Positions 8,495-17,728 of a stretch of DNA of 64,000 nucleotides are shown one piece after another. Below the pieces are notes generated by a model. That model was given only the letters and a program-made list of their open reading frames with translations, searched no databases and was not told the origin of the DNA. Both the position numbers and the translations under genes were made by a program. The DNA is from DASZRZ01 sp963732925 (lineage in GTDB: Bacteria; Acidobacteriota; Terriglobia; Terriglobales; Acidobacteriaceae). The DNA lies in the NCBI GenBank assembly GCA_963732925.1, contig CAVTBJ010000006.1:1-64000 (forward strand), given 5' to 3'. The stretch's first letter is position 1. Each line of letters starts with the position of its first letter.

Positions 8495-9177
8495 CGCAAA
8501 CGCGCTTCTGCACTTCGTCGTTGCGATTCAAGGTAATGGCCAGTGATGGCAGCCAGTCCGGTGAGGGCTTAGCGGGTAGCACAAACACAGATCACGCGCC
8601 GGATTTATGGCTGTATCGCCAGCATACAATCGCGCTATTGCGACGCTATTTTCGGCTTTCCGTAGAACTGGGCCGTTTGCCTTCCCTGCTGGGACGTGAG
8701 TTCTTCCGGGCACACGTAAGCAGCTATCGAATGAGCAGCTTCGAAGACGGCGTGATTTTTGCTCACGATGTTGAGCGGTGTCTGGAGAAAATCGAGTCTA
8801 ATGCGCAACAGGTGATTGCGAGGATCGTGTTTCAGGAATACACGGCAGAGGAAACAGCCGCACTCCTGGGCTGCGCGCGCCGAACGATTGTCCGCCGGTA
8901 CATGGAAGCTCTCGATCAGTTAAGCGATATCTTTCTGGCCACGGGCTTGTTGCGGGCATTTCCCGCACCCAATAAGCCTGCCGAAAAGGACATCTCAGCC
9001 TCGGCAGAGGAAAACGCGAATCAGGAAACGGCGGCTGGGTCACGGGCCTCCGAAGCACGTGTCAAGCCCAGTTTCCGGGGATTTCCCTCGCAACCTGCTC
9101 TGATACAAGCAAATATAATCGGAATTATATACTTGACAAACCCAAGCCCAAAAGGACCACAACCTATTGTGGTTTGA
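8491..9177 (+). CDS. Sigma-70 region-4-like HTH protein, 3' end replaced by IS insertion
   Basis: Starts in the ATGA overlap with the zinc-ribbon gene. Residues 113-145 (FQEYTAEETAALLGCARRTI) form a helix-turn-helix like sigma factor region 4, but no region 2 is present, so it is not a complete sigma factor. An IS1595-family element is inserted at codon AT|T near residue 210. The reading now runs 58 bases into the element and stops at 9177. Joining 9119 to 11884 restores the old end, ICPELSHLPPAV and TGA at 11918-11920, giving 221 residues. The lost tail lies outside the HTH, so function may persist. Confidence 0.75.
   Translation: MTQTRFCTSSLRFKVMASDGSQSGEGLAGSTNTDHAPDLWLYRQHTIALLRRYFRLSVELGRLPSLLGREFFRAHVSSYRMSSFEDGVIFAHDVERCLEKIESNAQQVIARIVFQEYTAEETAALLGCARRTIVRRYMEALDQLSDIFLATGLLRAFPAPNKPAEKDISASAEENANQETAAGSRASEARVKPSFRGFPSQPALIQANIIGIIYLTNPSPKGPQPIVV
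9112..9119. repeat. Target site duplication, left copy
   Basis: AATATAAT, identical to 11876-11883 at the far side of the insertion. Eight bases is the duplication length known for IS1595-family transposition. Confidence 0.85.
9120..9142. repeat. Left terminal inverted repeat of IS1595-family element
   Basis: The inner part ATATACTTGAC matches the right end exactly, with AACC after one mismatch; about 18 of 23 positions agree. A subterminal palindrome CCACAA-CCTA-TTGTGG follows at 9157-9172. Confidence 0.8.
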
Positions 9178-9446
9178 CATCCTTCCCAGACCTGAAAAAA
9201 TATTCGCAGGTCGGAACGGGTGTAAAATTCGCGGGCTTTCGCCGATACCACAAGGAAGAGTTCCCGCCCCTTCTGCCGCAAGGATTCCATCTGCGACGTG
9301 GACGATTTGCGGGCGATATGCGTTGATGCCTTCGGTGGCTCTAGTCGGAAGGCAGAGGCCAGCAATAATGTCCGGCTTGGATGCGATTTATGCTCGCGTT
9401 GTTGGGCTTGGCATTACTGGCGAGATGTGGGTGGAACGGCAGCTTC

Positions 9447-11129
9447 ATGACGAAAAAACATGAGCCAGAGGATGTCGATATTGTCCTATATGCGCCAGTC
9501 GAATTCTTTGAGGGCACTCAAGAACAGCAGGATTTTCTGAATTGGCTTGCTGACGATCGGGATACTGTTAGAAACCTGTTCAGTTGCCATACGGCCGCAA
9601 TCGCAGTTTATCCCGAAGATCGGGCTATGTATCCGCTGTACATGGCGACCAGAAATGGCTATGCCGATGCTTTTGGGCACAGCGTAATCACGCGCGAACC
9701 AAAGGGAATTGCATCCGTAATACTGGCTCAAGCCAAAGCGAAGGGCAAGGGGGGGGGTGAATTGAGCGCACTATTGGAACTGGAAAAACGACTCCAGAAT
9801 ACCAATGCCCTTATTGTGCAGTACCAGGACGCCCTCGCATTGCCCGACAATCGCGAGTATCAGAACGCTATCACCGTAACGCTTCATTCATTGCAAAAGC
9901 TGCAAAAGCGATTAGAGACCGAATTCTTAGAATTGGCCTCTCTCCAACAACAAGAGATTTATCGGTATCGTTTAACGGATGCAGGCGACAAGCCCTCCCT
10001 TGGCGGGATCGGGGAGGCGTGGGGAAGATTTGAAAAGGTATTTTCAGTAATTTATTCAAAACTCACGAAAGCCGAAATGCCGCCGACTCTTGGCTACAGC
10101 TATTGTTTCCCGGGATCAGTCGGTGTTGTCGTCACATTGCCCAACATCCCACAGCCAAATGCTGCTCTGCTTGCGGGTAATCCCGTGGAGGATGCGTCGG
10201 AGATTGTATTCGATCTCATCGAATCGAAACGGGTGGTAGAGCACGCTAAAGCGCTTGGACCTGAGCCGATGGTTGCCGTAAGTGAATGGCTCGCGGTACA
10301 CGCTGATAACCATTTTGGTATTGGACTCGAATGGCAATCGCGGCGAGCCACTAAGCGCAGAGTGGATATTCCTTTTGATCGGATACCCGGCCTGCAGGCC
10401 ATGATTGCCGACACAAAAACGGAGACAGTTCTGCTGATTGATGGTGAACTATTCGGCGTGGACATGGCCGAGAAATGGTTCAAGATCAAGGCGGATGATG
10501 GCACCGAATACCATGGAGAATTCGAGACCGCAATTACAAAAGAACATGCCGCTTCTGTTCCGGCTCGATACCATGCGACAATATTAAAGACGACAAGAAT
10601 GGTCACGAACAAAAGACAGAAACCAGAAACGTACTTTTTGCGGGCATTGGAGCCATTATGGCCGACAAAAGTTAAGCAGAAAAGCGGACAATACCAGACG
10701 TTCTCCGATGCACTGCGCAAAGTCTTGCGAGTATCCCATTCCGAAGTTAAGAAGCAGCTAGCAGAAGAGAAAAAGGCCAGGACTAGTGCCCGCTCTTCTA
10801 GGGCCGCGCTTCCCATGCCAAGTGACTTGGCGGTTCCCTCATTTTCCAGTTACTTCAGAAAACGTCAAACGCTTTCCGGAGACTTGGGACAGTGCAAGGC
10901 TGAAGCGATCAGAATCGTTCACCTTATTTCCCCGGCTCCCGCGATTGTTGAAACGAAATGCCTGCTCATCCACGTAGCGGAACAAATGGAACGGTTCGAC
11001 GCAGACATACGTTCCATTCAAACCACGTTTCAGGCAGCTCCAGAAGTTCTCAATTCCTTGGGTGTGGATATGCTCTTTAACATATCCCTCAAGGCGATTG
11101 ATGACATTGTAGACATAGCCAGCGTGTGA
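9447..11129 (+). CDS. IS passenger gene, uncharacterised protein
   Basis: A large intact frame inside the IS. It begins MTKKHEPEDVDIVLYAP (ATG 9447); an in-frame ATG at 9381 would add a hydrophobic MRFMLALLGLALLARCG leader. The middle has helical, Gln/Leu-rich segments typical of a coiled coil (about 95-190). Near 10600 a short basic region ALEPLWPTKVKQKSG...FSDALRKVLRVSHSEVKKQ appears, which could be a separate small gene fused in frame. After about 10830 the frame lies antisense to the transposase, so the last 100 codons are probably not genuine and the true stop may be lost to an indel. No family is recognised. Confidence 0.55.
   Translation: MTKKHEPEDVDIVLYAPVEFFEGTQEQQDFLNWLADDRDTVRNLFSCHTAAIAVYPEDRAMYPLYMATRNGYADAFGHSVITREPKGIASVILAQAKAKGKGGGELSALLELEKRLQNTNALIVQYQDALALPDNREYQNAITVTLHSLQKLQKRLETEFLELASLQQQEIYRYRLTDAGDKPSLGGIGEAWGRFEKVFSVIYSKLTKAEMPPTLGYSYCFPGSVGVVVTLPNIPQPNAALLAGNPVEDASEIVFDLIESKRVVEHAKALGPEPMVAVSEWLAVHADNHFGIGLEWQSRRATKRRVDIPFDRIPGLQAMIADTKTETVLLIDGELFGVDMAEKWFKIKADDGTEYHGEFETAITKEHAASVPARYHATILKTTRMVTNKRQKPETYFLRALEPLWPTKVKQKSGQYQTFSDALRKVLRVSHSEVKKQLAEEKKARTSARSSRAALPMPSDLAVPSFSSYFRKRQTLSGDLGQCKAEAIRIVHLISPAPAIVETKCLLIHVAEQMERFDADIRSIQTTFQAAPEVLNSLGVDMLFNISLKAIDDIVDIASV
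10815..10829. terminator. Palindrome between convergent IS genes
   Basis: GCCAAGTGACTTGGC, a perfect palindrome 10 bases past the transposase stop codon, at the meeting point of the two convergent IS genes. A weak two-way terminator is plausible; only short T tracts flank it. Confidence 0.35.
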
Positions 11130-11827
11130 AAGCCCCATATACCCCGTAAATTCGTCGGTATGAACTTCGGAGCCTTCAAGAACAGCGTCTTTCACGATCT
11201 GCTCAACGATAGGGCGTTTACGGTCATTGATGACTTTCGCGCCGGACCTTGCCACCGCGCTCCAGCATTCCCATTACGATGGTTTTTCCCCAGTACCGTT
11301 CGGACACGGTTGCTGCGCTGTCCAGAACTTTAGTACGAGCGTTCGCTATCCGCATCCTGCGGCTCTTGTGCATGTTACACTTTCCCTCCAATGAAGGTTT
11401 CGTCCACTTCGATTGGAGCGCTTCCGCCTCCGAGTTTGGTAATGCTGCCCTCTTGCAATGCCAAGCGAAGCCGCTGGAGCATGAACCATGCGGACTTCTG
11501 AGTGATACCGAGATCGCGGGCGACTTCGTAACTGCTGATTCCGTTCTTGCAGTTAACCAGCATCCAGAGTGCAGGGAGCCACTTGGTAAGCGGGATGGCG
11601 GAATCTTCAAAGATGGTGCCGAGCTTTACCGAAAACTGGCGTCCACATTCTTTGCATTTCGAGCGCTTCTGAGTTTTCAAGTAGTAATGCTCTTTGCCCT
11701 CACAAGCTGGACATGCTGGACCGTTAGGCCAGCGTAGAGACGCAACCGTATCGATGCAGACCTGTTCATCTGAGAAATACTGGATTGCCTGCAGTAAGGT
11801 CTTTGGTTGCTGTGCTTTGTCTTTCAT
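10839..11827 (-). pseudogene. IS1595-family transposase, two frame shifts
   Basis: Reads in three consecutive frames. The first (start to about 11380) has the N-terminal zinc ribbon CPACEGKEHYYLKT...CKECGRQF and the first catalytic Asp in IEVDETFIGG. The second covers KSRRMRIANARTKVLDSAATVSERYWGK (as two parts across about 11370-11250). The third, from about 11245, has VHTDEFTGYMGL and IENFWSCLKRGL, the remaining DDE/DDN-type positions. Together they make a roughly 325-residue IS1595 transposase. Shifts lie near 11380-11395 and 11243. No nonsense substitutions are needed to join the frames, so sequence error is possible. Confidence 0.85.
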
Positions 11828-11833
11828 GGTCAC

Positions 11834-11862
11834 AGCATAGCGAAAGTAGGTTGGTTAGTCAA
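11834..11862 (-). promoter_or_regulatory. Transposase promoter overlapping the right TIR
   Basis: On the minus strand TTGACT (11857-11862), 17 bases, TATGCT (11834-11839). The -35 box is inside the terminal repeat, and the expected start of transcription falls at about the ATG at 11827, suggesting a leaderless transposase mRNA. Confidence 0.6.
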
Positions 11863-11875
11863 GTATATTAATGCC
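11853..11875. repeat. Right terminal inverted repeat of IS1595-family element
   Basis: Read inward on the minus strand it contains ATTAATATACTTGAC followed by TAACC, mirroring the left end. Confidence 0.8.
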
Positions 11876-11883
11876 AATATAAT
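11876..11883. repeat. Target site duplication, right copy
   Basis: AATATAAT, identical to 9112-9119. Confidence 0.85.
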
Positions 11884-11920
11884 TTGCCCAGAGCTGTCAC
11901 ACTTACCCCCCGCGGTTTGA
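11884..11920 (+). pseudogene. Severed 3' end of the sigma-region-4-like gene
   Basis: Continues the frame of the gene at 8491 once the IS and one target copy are removed: ICPELSHLPPAV then TGA at 11918-11920. It has no start of its own. Confidence 0.7.
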
Positions 11921-11954
11921 TATCCTGAACTTAAGGGTGAAGAAAACCTGGAAG

Positions 11955-11979
11955 GGGCGCGGCCGCAAGCTGCGCCCTT
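11955..11979 (+). terminator. Terminator of the zinc-ribbon/sigma-like unit
   Basis: GGGCGCGGC - CGCAA - GCTGCGCCC stem-loop followed by TTATTTCATTT, 35 bases after the original stop of the sigma-like gene. The IS now separates it from most of that gene. Confidence 0.55.
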
Positions 11980-12001
11980 ATTTCATTTGGAGCACGATGC
12001 C

Positions 12002-12499
12002 GGCCAAGAGCACGCAAACCGAACGAGACAAGCGACGGGTGAAGGCAAGGGTATCGGGAACACTATTCCGTTCACGAGCAGCCAGGGGGAACCGAAAGGG
12101 CACGACGGATGAAGAGGCCAACGATGGCGCGCCCAGCAGAGCGATGAAGGCCGAGAAGGGACCCCTGAACAGAGTTCGAAGCGCTGCCGGAGCGAACTGG
12201 ACATCCCAATTATCCGCGGAGACGGGGCCAGCGAAATCCGCGACATGCGGGGCGAAATTCTGCGAGGAAACATCGCAAAGGCCCTACTGGGCAGCCACTT
12301 GCATATGAAAGCCCTTTTTGAATATGCGGGTTTATGGCCTGCCGGAGCGACCAACGAGGCGAAGCACAACGATTCCTCGCTGGCGGCGCTGCTACTGGAA
12401 AGACTAGGCGTGACTACGGAACCAGGCGAAGCGCCCACGAGCGTCCAAGGGAAGCTCTGCCAGCCAACAATGGCGGCCAGAGGTGAATCTGTATACTGA
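12002..12499 (+). pseudogene. Decayed small uncharacterised gene
   Basis: No single frame covers this stretch, but a protein-like reading persists from about 12160: KRCRSELDIPIIRGDGASEI, DMRGEILRGNIAKALLGSHL, MKALFEYAGLWPAG, then SSLAALLLERLGV. An upstream ATG at 12002 (MPAKSTQTERDKRR) is in a different frame, and stops interrupt the alternatives. It looks like a frame-broken helical protein of about 130 residues. The family is not recognised. It sits between the IS target gene and a phosphatase gene. Confidence 0.4.
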
Positions 12500-12599
12500 A
12501 AAGGTTGCGGAGAAATGGTGCCGTCGGATCGAATCGCGGCTGGTCTGGCAGCGAGGCTTGACACGGGTTCCGGAAAGCGCAAGGAGAGTACGCCAGGGC

Positions 12600-13340
12600 A
12601 TGGATATGAGTTGGATCACCGATCGCATAGCGGTTGGCGGGGGTATCTGGACAGAAACGAAGATGGACGAAGTAGCCCGCAACGGGATCACTCATATCAT
12701 CGACATGCAGATGGAATTCGACGACACCGCCCTTGCCGAGCCCTTTGGCATCGAGGTGCTGTGGAACCCGATCGACGACGACTTTGGTCCGAAATCACCG
12801 GATGTGTTCCAGCGGGGTGTTGAATTCGCCCTGACCGCGCTCGAGCAGCACAATAGTAAAGTTTATATTCACTGCGCAGCAGGAGTACATCGAGCACCCA
12901 TGATGACGTTAGCGCTCTTGCGTGTGCTCGGATTCAGCCTGGAAGCTGCCATTGATCTGGTCGAGGAGCGCCGCCCCGTGGTGGATTTTGCGGATGTCTA
13001 CGTACGCAGCGTAGAGGAGACGTCCCTAGCAACGCTGCCACTACCAGATAGCAATCCTAGAAACCTGACGACCTGCGGTGCGCGACGATGTATTGCGCTA
13101 TCGCTCGACTTTCCGAGCTGTTCAGCTCACTTGCGCCTTGGGCGCTTCCGGGAACTCGATGACTGCAAAGTTGCGCGGAATCCGCCGCCCCTTGGGGCGG
13201 CCTTTTTATTGTCCGACGAGGCGATTTGGACGATCCTTCTGGATGGGGATTGCCTCGGTCGCGCTAGGATTAGCGGCTCTTCCCTGCCAGGGACAGGAAC
13301 CAACCAAGACCGTCATCAGCGACGTAAGATATCGTGCTGA
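12600..13340 (+). CDS. Dual-specificity/tyrosine phosphatase-like protein
   Basis: Starts at ATG 12600 (or 12606), giving MSWITDRIAVGGGIW, the usual opening of compact dual-specificity phosphatases. The P-loop IHCAAGVHRAP contains catalytic Cys92 and Arg98 (CX5R), and NPIDDDFGPKS near residue 60 supplies a general-acid Asp. The fold ends around residue 145 (VDFADVYVRSVEE). The frame then runs on through a strong terminator at 13184 to 13340, so its last 100 codons are doubtful; the real stop probably lies before 13184 and was lost to an indel. Substrate unknown; it could act on protein or small phosphorylated molecules. Confidence 0.7.
   Translation: MDMSWITDRIAVGGGIWTETKMDEVARNGITHIIDMQMEFDDTALAEPFGIEVLWNPIDDDFGPKSPDVFQRGVEFALTALEQHNSKVYIHCAAGVHRAPMMTLALLRVLGFSLEAAIDLVEERRPVVDFADVYVRSVEETSLATLPLPDSNPRNLTTCGARRCIALSLDFPSCSAHLRLGRFRELDDCKVARNPPPLGAAFLLSDEAIWTILLDGDCLGRARISGSSLPGTGTNQDRHQRRKISC
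13184..13208 (+). terminator. Rho-independent terminator after the phosphatase gene
   Basis: GCCGCCCC-TT-GGGGCGGC stem followed by CTTTTTATT. It separates the phosphatase from the phage-like cluster. Confidence 0.8.
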
Positions 13341-15234
13341 TGGGACTGCGGCGGCTGGCAACCTGCTGATTACCTGGCCAACATTCACCACAGCCGACGG
13401 CAAAGCCGTTGCGGCGGGAAAAAGAACGTAGTGATCGGTGCCGGAGGGGCGGTCAACATTGCACTGGCGCCGAACGAGGGTGCAACCCCGGCGGGAACCT
13501 ATTACCGGGTGGTATTGAGCCTGAACGATGGCTCAAGCAGCACTGAATACTGGACGGTCCCGTCCGCCTCCCCAACAACCATTGCGGCAATCCGAGCGAG
13601 CGTGGTGCCGTCCTCCGTGGCCGCGCAATATGTGCGTACCAGCGGAGATCAGAGCATTGCCGGGAGCAAGACCTTCACTGGACCACTGGCGCTAGGGGAC
13701 ATTACCGGCGCGCTGCAGTGCCTGCACGTGGACACCACGGGCCTGATCAGCGGCACCGGCTCCGATTGCGGCGCGGGAAGCGGGGGCTTGCCCGCTTCGC
13801 TCAGCGCGGATGCAAATACGAATGCGGGTGGCCACACGTGGCAATTCACCAACGGCATGGCCAACTTTGGAGGCGGAACAGATGAGATTCTCACCCCCTC
13901 TCCTGCTCCGCTTCAGGCTCTGGTGCATACAACTAGCGTCGTCCCAGGCCCTCAATCAGCAGTGCAGATAGAACTTAATGCTGATCCGAGCGCAGATGCT
14001 AAGGATACCGTAGGAGAGAATGCTCTTGAGCTCAGCTCGGCCACCGAAGCCAGCAATGCACACCATGCCATCAGCGGCCTCAGGGGAGCAATTTTCGACG
14101 TTGAGCATCACGGCTCGGGCGATATGTATGAGCTGTTTGGCATGGAATCAGACATTGGAGATTACAGCTCCGCAGCAACTATTGACCAGATGACTCCGGT
14201 ATATATCGGACGACCTGAGGTTGATGCTGGAAGCACGGTTGCGGAATATGACGGTATTTGGATAGGGGATTTTGAAACACGCGGCACCGGAATCGTCACC
14301 AATGCCTATGGCTTGCGAATTTTGAAGCAGGCGCGTGCCAACACCGGGCATAGCTATGGAGTGTACCTGGATGACGTGGGCACAGGCGCGAATGACTATG
14401 CATTCTATTCCGTTGGCGGCAAGAACTACCTTGGCGGCTCGCTCACCCTGGGCGGCATCAGCGGCTCGACGCAATGCCTGCACGTGAACTCCAGCGGCCT
14501 GATCACCGGCACAGGGGCTGATTGTGGCACAGGCGGTGGTGGCGTCTCCCACGACCGCGACTTACATCACGCAGACGCATGACGGCACACTGAGCGCCGA
14601 GCAGGCGTCGGGCGATCTGGCCACCGGGATCTTGAAGAACACGACCAGCACTGGCGTGCTCTCGATTGCTACGCCCGGCACCGATTATGTTGCGCCCGCG
14701 CGCGCCATCAGCACCACATCGCCTCTGGCCGGCGGAGGAGACCTCAGCGCCAACCGCACGCTGACCTGCGCGACCTGCGTGGTTGCCAGCTCTCCGGGCG
14801 CGGGGGTCGCGCACTTCGCGGGAGGCACGCAGACGGTTACCAGCTCGGCGGTTGCCGTGGCCGACGTTGCGGCCGTCCTGAAAACTCGCCAGGAAACATT
14901 TGTCATTGGTTCGGATGGCGGCCCGGTCCTGGTCGATTCAGATGACCAGGCAGGAGTGCTGTGGAACCTGCTGGGCCAGGGCTATCACATCACCAAGGTT
15001 GGCTGCCAGTCGGATGCGGGCTCGCCACAATCAATCTGCAGCGCGACGATGGCTCGCCCGCAAACATCCTCAGCTCGAATCTGACCTGCGCCACGGGCAG
15101 CGGAGCTACCAGCACTTCATTCGTCTCCGGCGAAGATGCGATCTCAGACGGCTACCGCATCAACTTCCTGATGCAGAGTGCGGGGGGGAACAGCGAAGCG
15201 CGTAACGGTCACTGTGGTGTACACCCTTGATTAG
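13243..15234 (+). pseudogene. Secreted beta-rich surface or tail-fibre-like protein, frame-broken
   Basis: From ATG 13243 a signal peptide (MGIASVALGLAALPCQGQE) leads into Gly/Thr/Ala-rich beta-type sequence. The motif QCLHVDTTGLISGTGSDCG recurs near 13710 and 14470 (QCLHVNSSGLITGTGADCG), each after a TLGGIS/LGDITG turn, a repeat style seen in long fibres. Frame changes near 13425, 14540 and 15040 split it; joined, it would be about 660 residues. The repeated SGSKTFTGPL/GGSLTLGG blocks recall phage tail-spike or cell-surface stalk proteins. Its TAG overlaps the TTG start of the next gene, so the two form a unit. Confidence 0.55.
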
Positions 15235-17421
15235 GCGGCTGCTCATCTCGTTCATCTCGTTGGTCCTGTTCTCTGCGCTCGCGCATGCCGGAGTGCGCAG
15301 GAAAGCCTCGTCCTGGGCGCGCCAGGGCAATGGGACCAGTTCCTGTATTCAGGCCACCACGGGCGCGGCGGCTCCGTCGAGCTATGCCTTTGTGTTCGCG
15401 GTCAAGCATGCCACGGCGTCGAACGACTCGGTGGACATGAACGATCTGATGGTCCGGCGGAACACCATGTTCACCTGGGACGCCACCGATGGCAGCTCCA
15501 AAGGCTGCCTGGCGCACACCTCGACCGGCTGGAAGATCACCGACTTTACGTCCGACCCCGCAGCGAATACCTGGTACTGGATGGGCTGCCGCTGGGACGG
15601 AAGCACGCTGACCTTGTACGTCAACGGGCGTCGCCAGGTCAGTTTCGGCGGGCGGGACGCTGGACACGGGCACGGACAAGCTGCTGGTGTTCCATGGCTA
15701 CAACGGCGATGGCACCCTCGGCACCGATTACAGCAATGCGTCGATTGGGAAGCTGGCGCTGTGGACGGGAGCGATCCCAACCGACCTCCAGATGAAGCGC
15801 CTCACCGATCCCAACTATGCGTGCAGTGCCGATCCGCGCGAGTTCGCTCCGGAGGGACTGCAGAACTTGTGGAACATGCGCGGGCAGTCTCCGGAGACGG
15901 ACGGCAGCGGCAACTCCAATACTGGAGTGCTGACCAATACTCCCGCGCTGGTCGCTGGGCCATGTGCCGCCCAGGGCAAGCCGCTGGGCACCAAGCAGGC
16001 GGGCCTGCTCACGGCGTCCTCCAACGGGCGCTACTTCCAGGCCAATGGACAGACGATTGTGCTGACCGGAGGCGCACACCTGGTACAACGTGCAGGTTGA
16101 AAGCAACAAGCCCTACGCCACGGCGCGGTTCAGCCTGGAGCAGCATGCCAACTGGCTGGCAGCGGCTGGAGTGAACTCCACCAGGCTGTGGCTGAACAAT
16201 GTGCAGCCTTCCAAGCTCTACTGGAGCGCGACCGACTACTTCACTCCCCATCCCCTTTGCCCGCAGCGGAACCGCGGGCGAGGCGGACGGCGGGAACAAG
16301 TTCGACCTGGACTCCTACAACTCCACCTACTTCGACCTGCTGCGCTATACCGTGCAGCAGATGAACGCTCGCGGCATCTGGGTCTCGGTGATGCTGTGGC
16401 CAGGCGCGCAGTCCGACGCCGACGGCGGCTCGGGAGCGAATGGCTGGGATTACAACCCGTTCAAGGCGGGGAACAATGTCAACAGCATCGACGGCAACCC
16501 CACCGGCGACAACACCGGCTGGGATATGGAATCGACGCAGTCCGGCAACTCGGCCGCGCTGGCCAAGCAGGATGCCTACTTCGAGCATGTGGTGGATGTG
16601 CTCAACGATCTTGACGGCTACTTCTACGAGGTTGCCAATGAGCCCGGAGCGAACGATCCCGACTGCGATAACTGGGAGCGTCATGTCATTACCCTGATTC
16701 GCACCTATGAGTCAGGGAAGGCGAAGCAGCACCCCATACTGTGGAGTTCGGGCTATGAGAGTTCCTTTGGCGGGCGGGGAAAGCGGCTGCCAGTCCGGCA
16801 ATACCGGCACGCCGCTGGCCGATGCCTGGGCGCCAAGCGTGCAGATGAATCACGCCGAGCGACACCAACCCCGCCATCTCCGCCCACCAGCCAGGTGCAG
16901 ATTTACGACACTGACCACATCAATCCCAACTCTCCCTCGGTGGATAAGCTGTGGCGCGGATTCATGCGCGGCTACAACATCTGGCTGGATGGATGATCCC
17001 GATGAATGGCACCGACGGCAGCACTCACACCGCCTCGGGAAATCAATACCACCGACGCCATGCGCTACACCCTGGGCGATATGCAGAGCTACGCGGCGCG
17101 GATGAATATGGCCAGCGTCGTGCCCTGGGACAACTCGACGGCCTGTTTCCGGCAAGTGCGGCACCACGTTCTGCCTGACGGACGATTCCGCTACCTATCT
17201 GATGTACTACTCCAACGCTCCACGCTGGGAGCCAAGAACTTGACGGTCAATGCCAGCGCGACCACGAGCCAGTGCGAGTGGTTCAACCTGACCACGCGGG
17301 CGACGGCGGCCTGCACCTATCTGGGAACGGGCTCCCATAACTATACGGCGCCGGGAACTGGACCGTACTTATTATTTGTCACTGAAACTTCCAACTTTCG
17401 AAACTCAAACTGGAGATATTC
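15227..17421 (+). pseudogene. Secreted LamG-like plus apiosidase-like (DUF4038) glycosidase, frame-broken
   Basis: TTG 15227 opens a signal peptide (RRLLISFISLVLFSALAHA). Residues up to about 230 form a concanavalin A/LamG-like domain (TLTLYVNGRRQVS, ASIGKLALWTGAIP). Next comes GRYFQANGQTIVLTGGAH, the entry motif of apiosidase-like TIM barrels (DUF4038), with VNSTRLWLNN, VSVMLWPGAQ and the acid/base region YFYEVANEPGAND. The C-terminus (YTLGDMQSYAARMN...YTAPGTGPYLLFV) resembles the collagen-binding-like domain usual in that family. At least five frame shifts (near 15650, 16070, 16240, 16780, 17000) break it. A carbohydrate-cleaving role is inferred from fold motifs. Confidence 0.6.
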
Positions 17422-17548
17422 ATGTCCGCAAGTGAGCAACTCGTCCCGGTCGCGGGGAACGATCTTGCGGCCAGGCGCTTGCTCGCACCCCGGCGAGGCT
17501 AAACCTGTTGTTCGCTTCTACAGCCAGCTGAAAGTGGACATCCTGTGA
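17422..17548 (+). CDS. Small ORF before terminase
   Basis: ATG 17422 has GGAG 6 bases upstream and reads MSASEQLVPVAGNDLAARRL; after an apparent shift near 17490 it continues EAKPVVRFYSQLKVDIL to a stop at 17548. The position directly before the terminase large subunit is where a small terminase subunit usually lies, but no HTH is visible, so this role is only a guess. Confidence 0.35.
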
Positions 17549-17728
17549 GGCTGGGGTCTCTGGCCTGGCTAGGGGCCGCCGACAAGCGCCGGAAGTTGTG
17601 CCACAAGATGATCAAATCCCAATTCCGTAACGAGGGATCACCAGGGCCCAGGCAGTGGAAAACCATTATTTGGATGAGACCTGCAGTTACTGATTGGCTT
17701 AGGGGAGAAGCTTGATTGTAAAACCTCA

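Larger units (their letters stand above)
9120..11875. mobile_element. IS1595-family insertion sequence with passenger gene, 2756 bp
   Basis: Both ends were found directly: imperfect inverted repeats of about 23 bp flanked by the 8-bp duplication AATATAAT. Inside are an IS1595-type transposase on the minus strand (10839-11827, two frame shifts) and a large unrelated plus-strand gene (from 9447). IS1595 members carrying passenger genes are known. The element sits in the 3' end of the sigma-region-4-like gene at 8491. The ends are intact, but the transposase is broken as read, so current mobility is uncertain. Confidence 0.85.

Noticed and set aside
9021..9365. Minus-strand ORF across the left IS end
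   Set aside because: It spans the insertion junction and opposes the sigma-like gene; no ribosome site.
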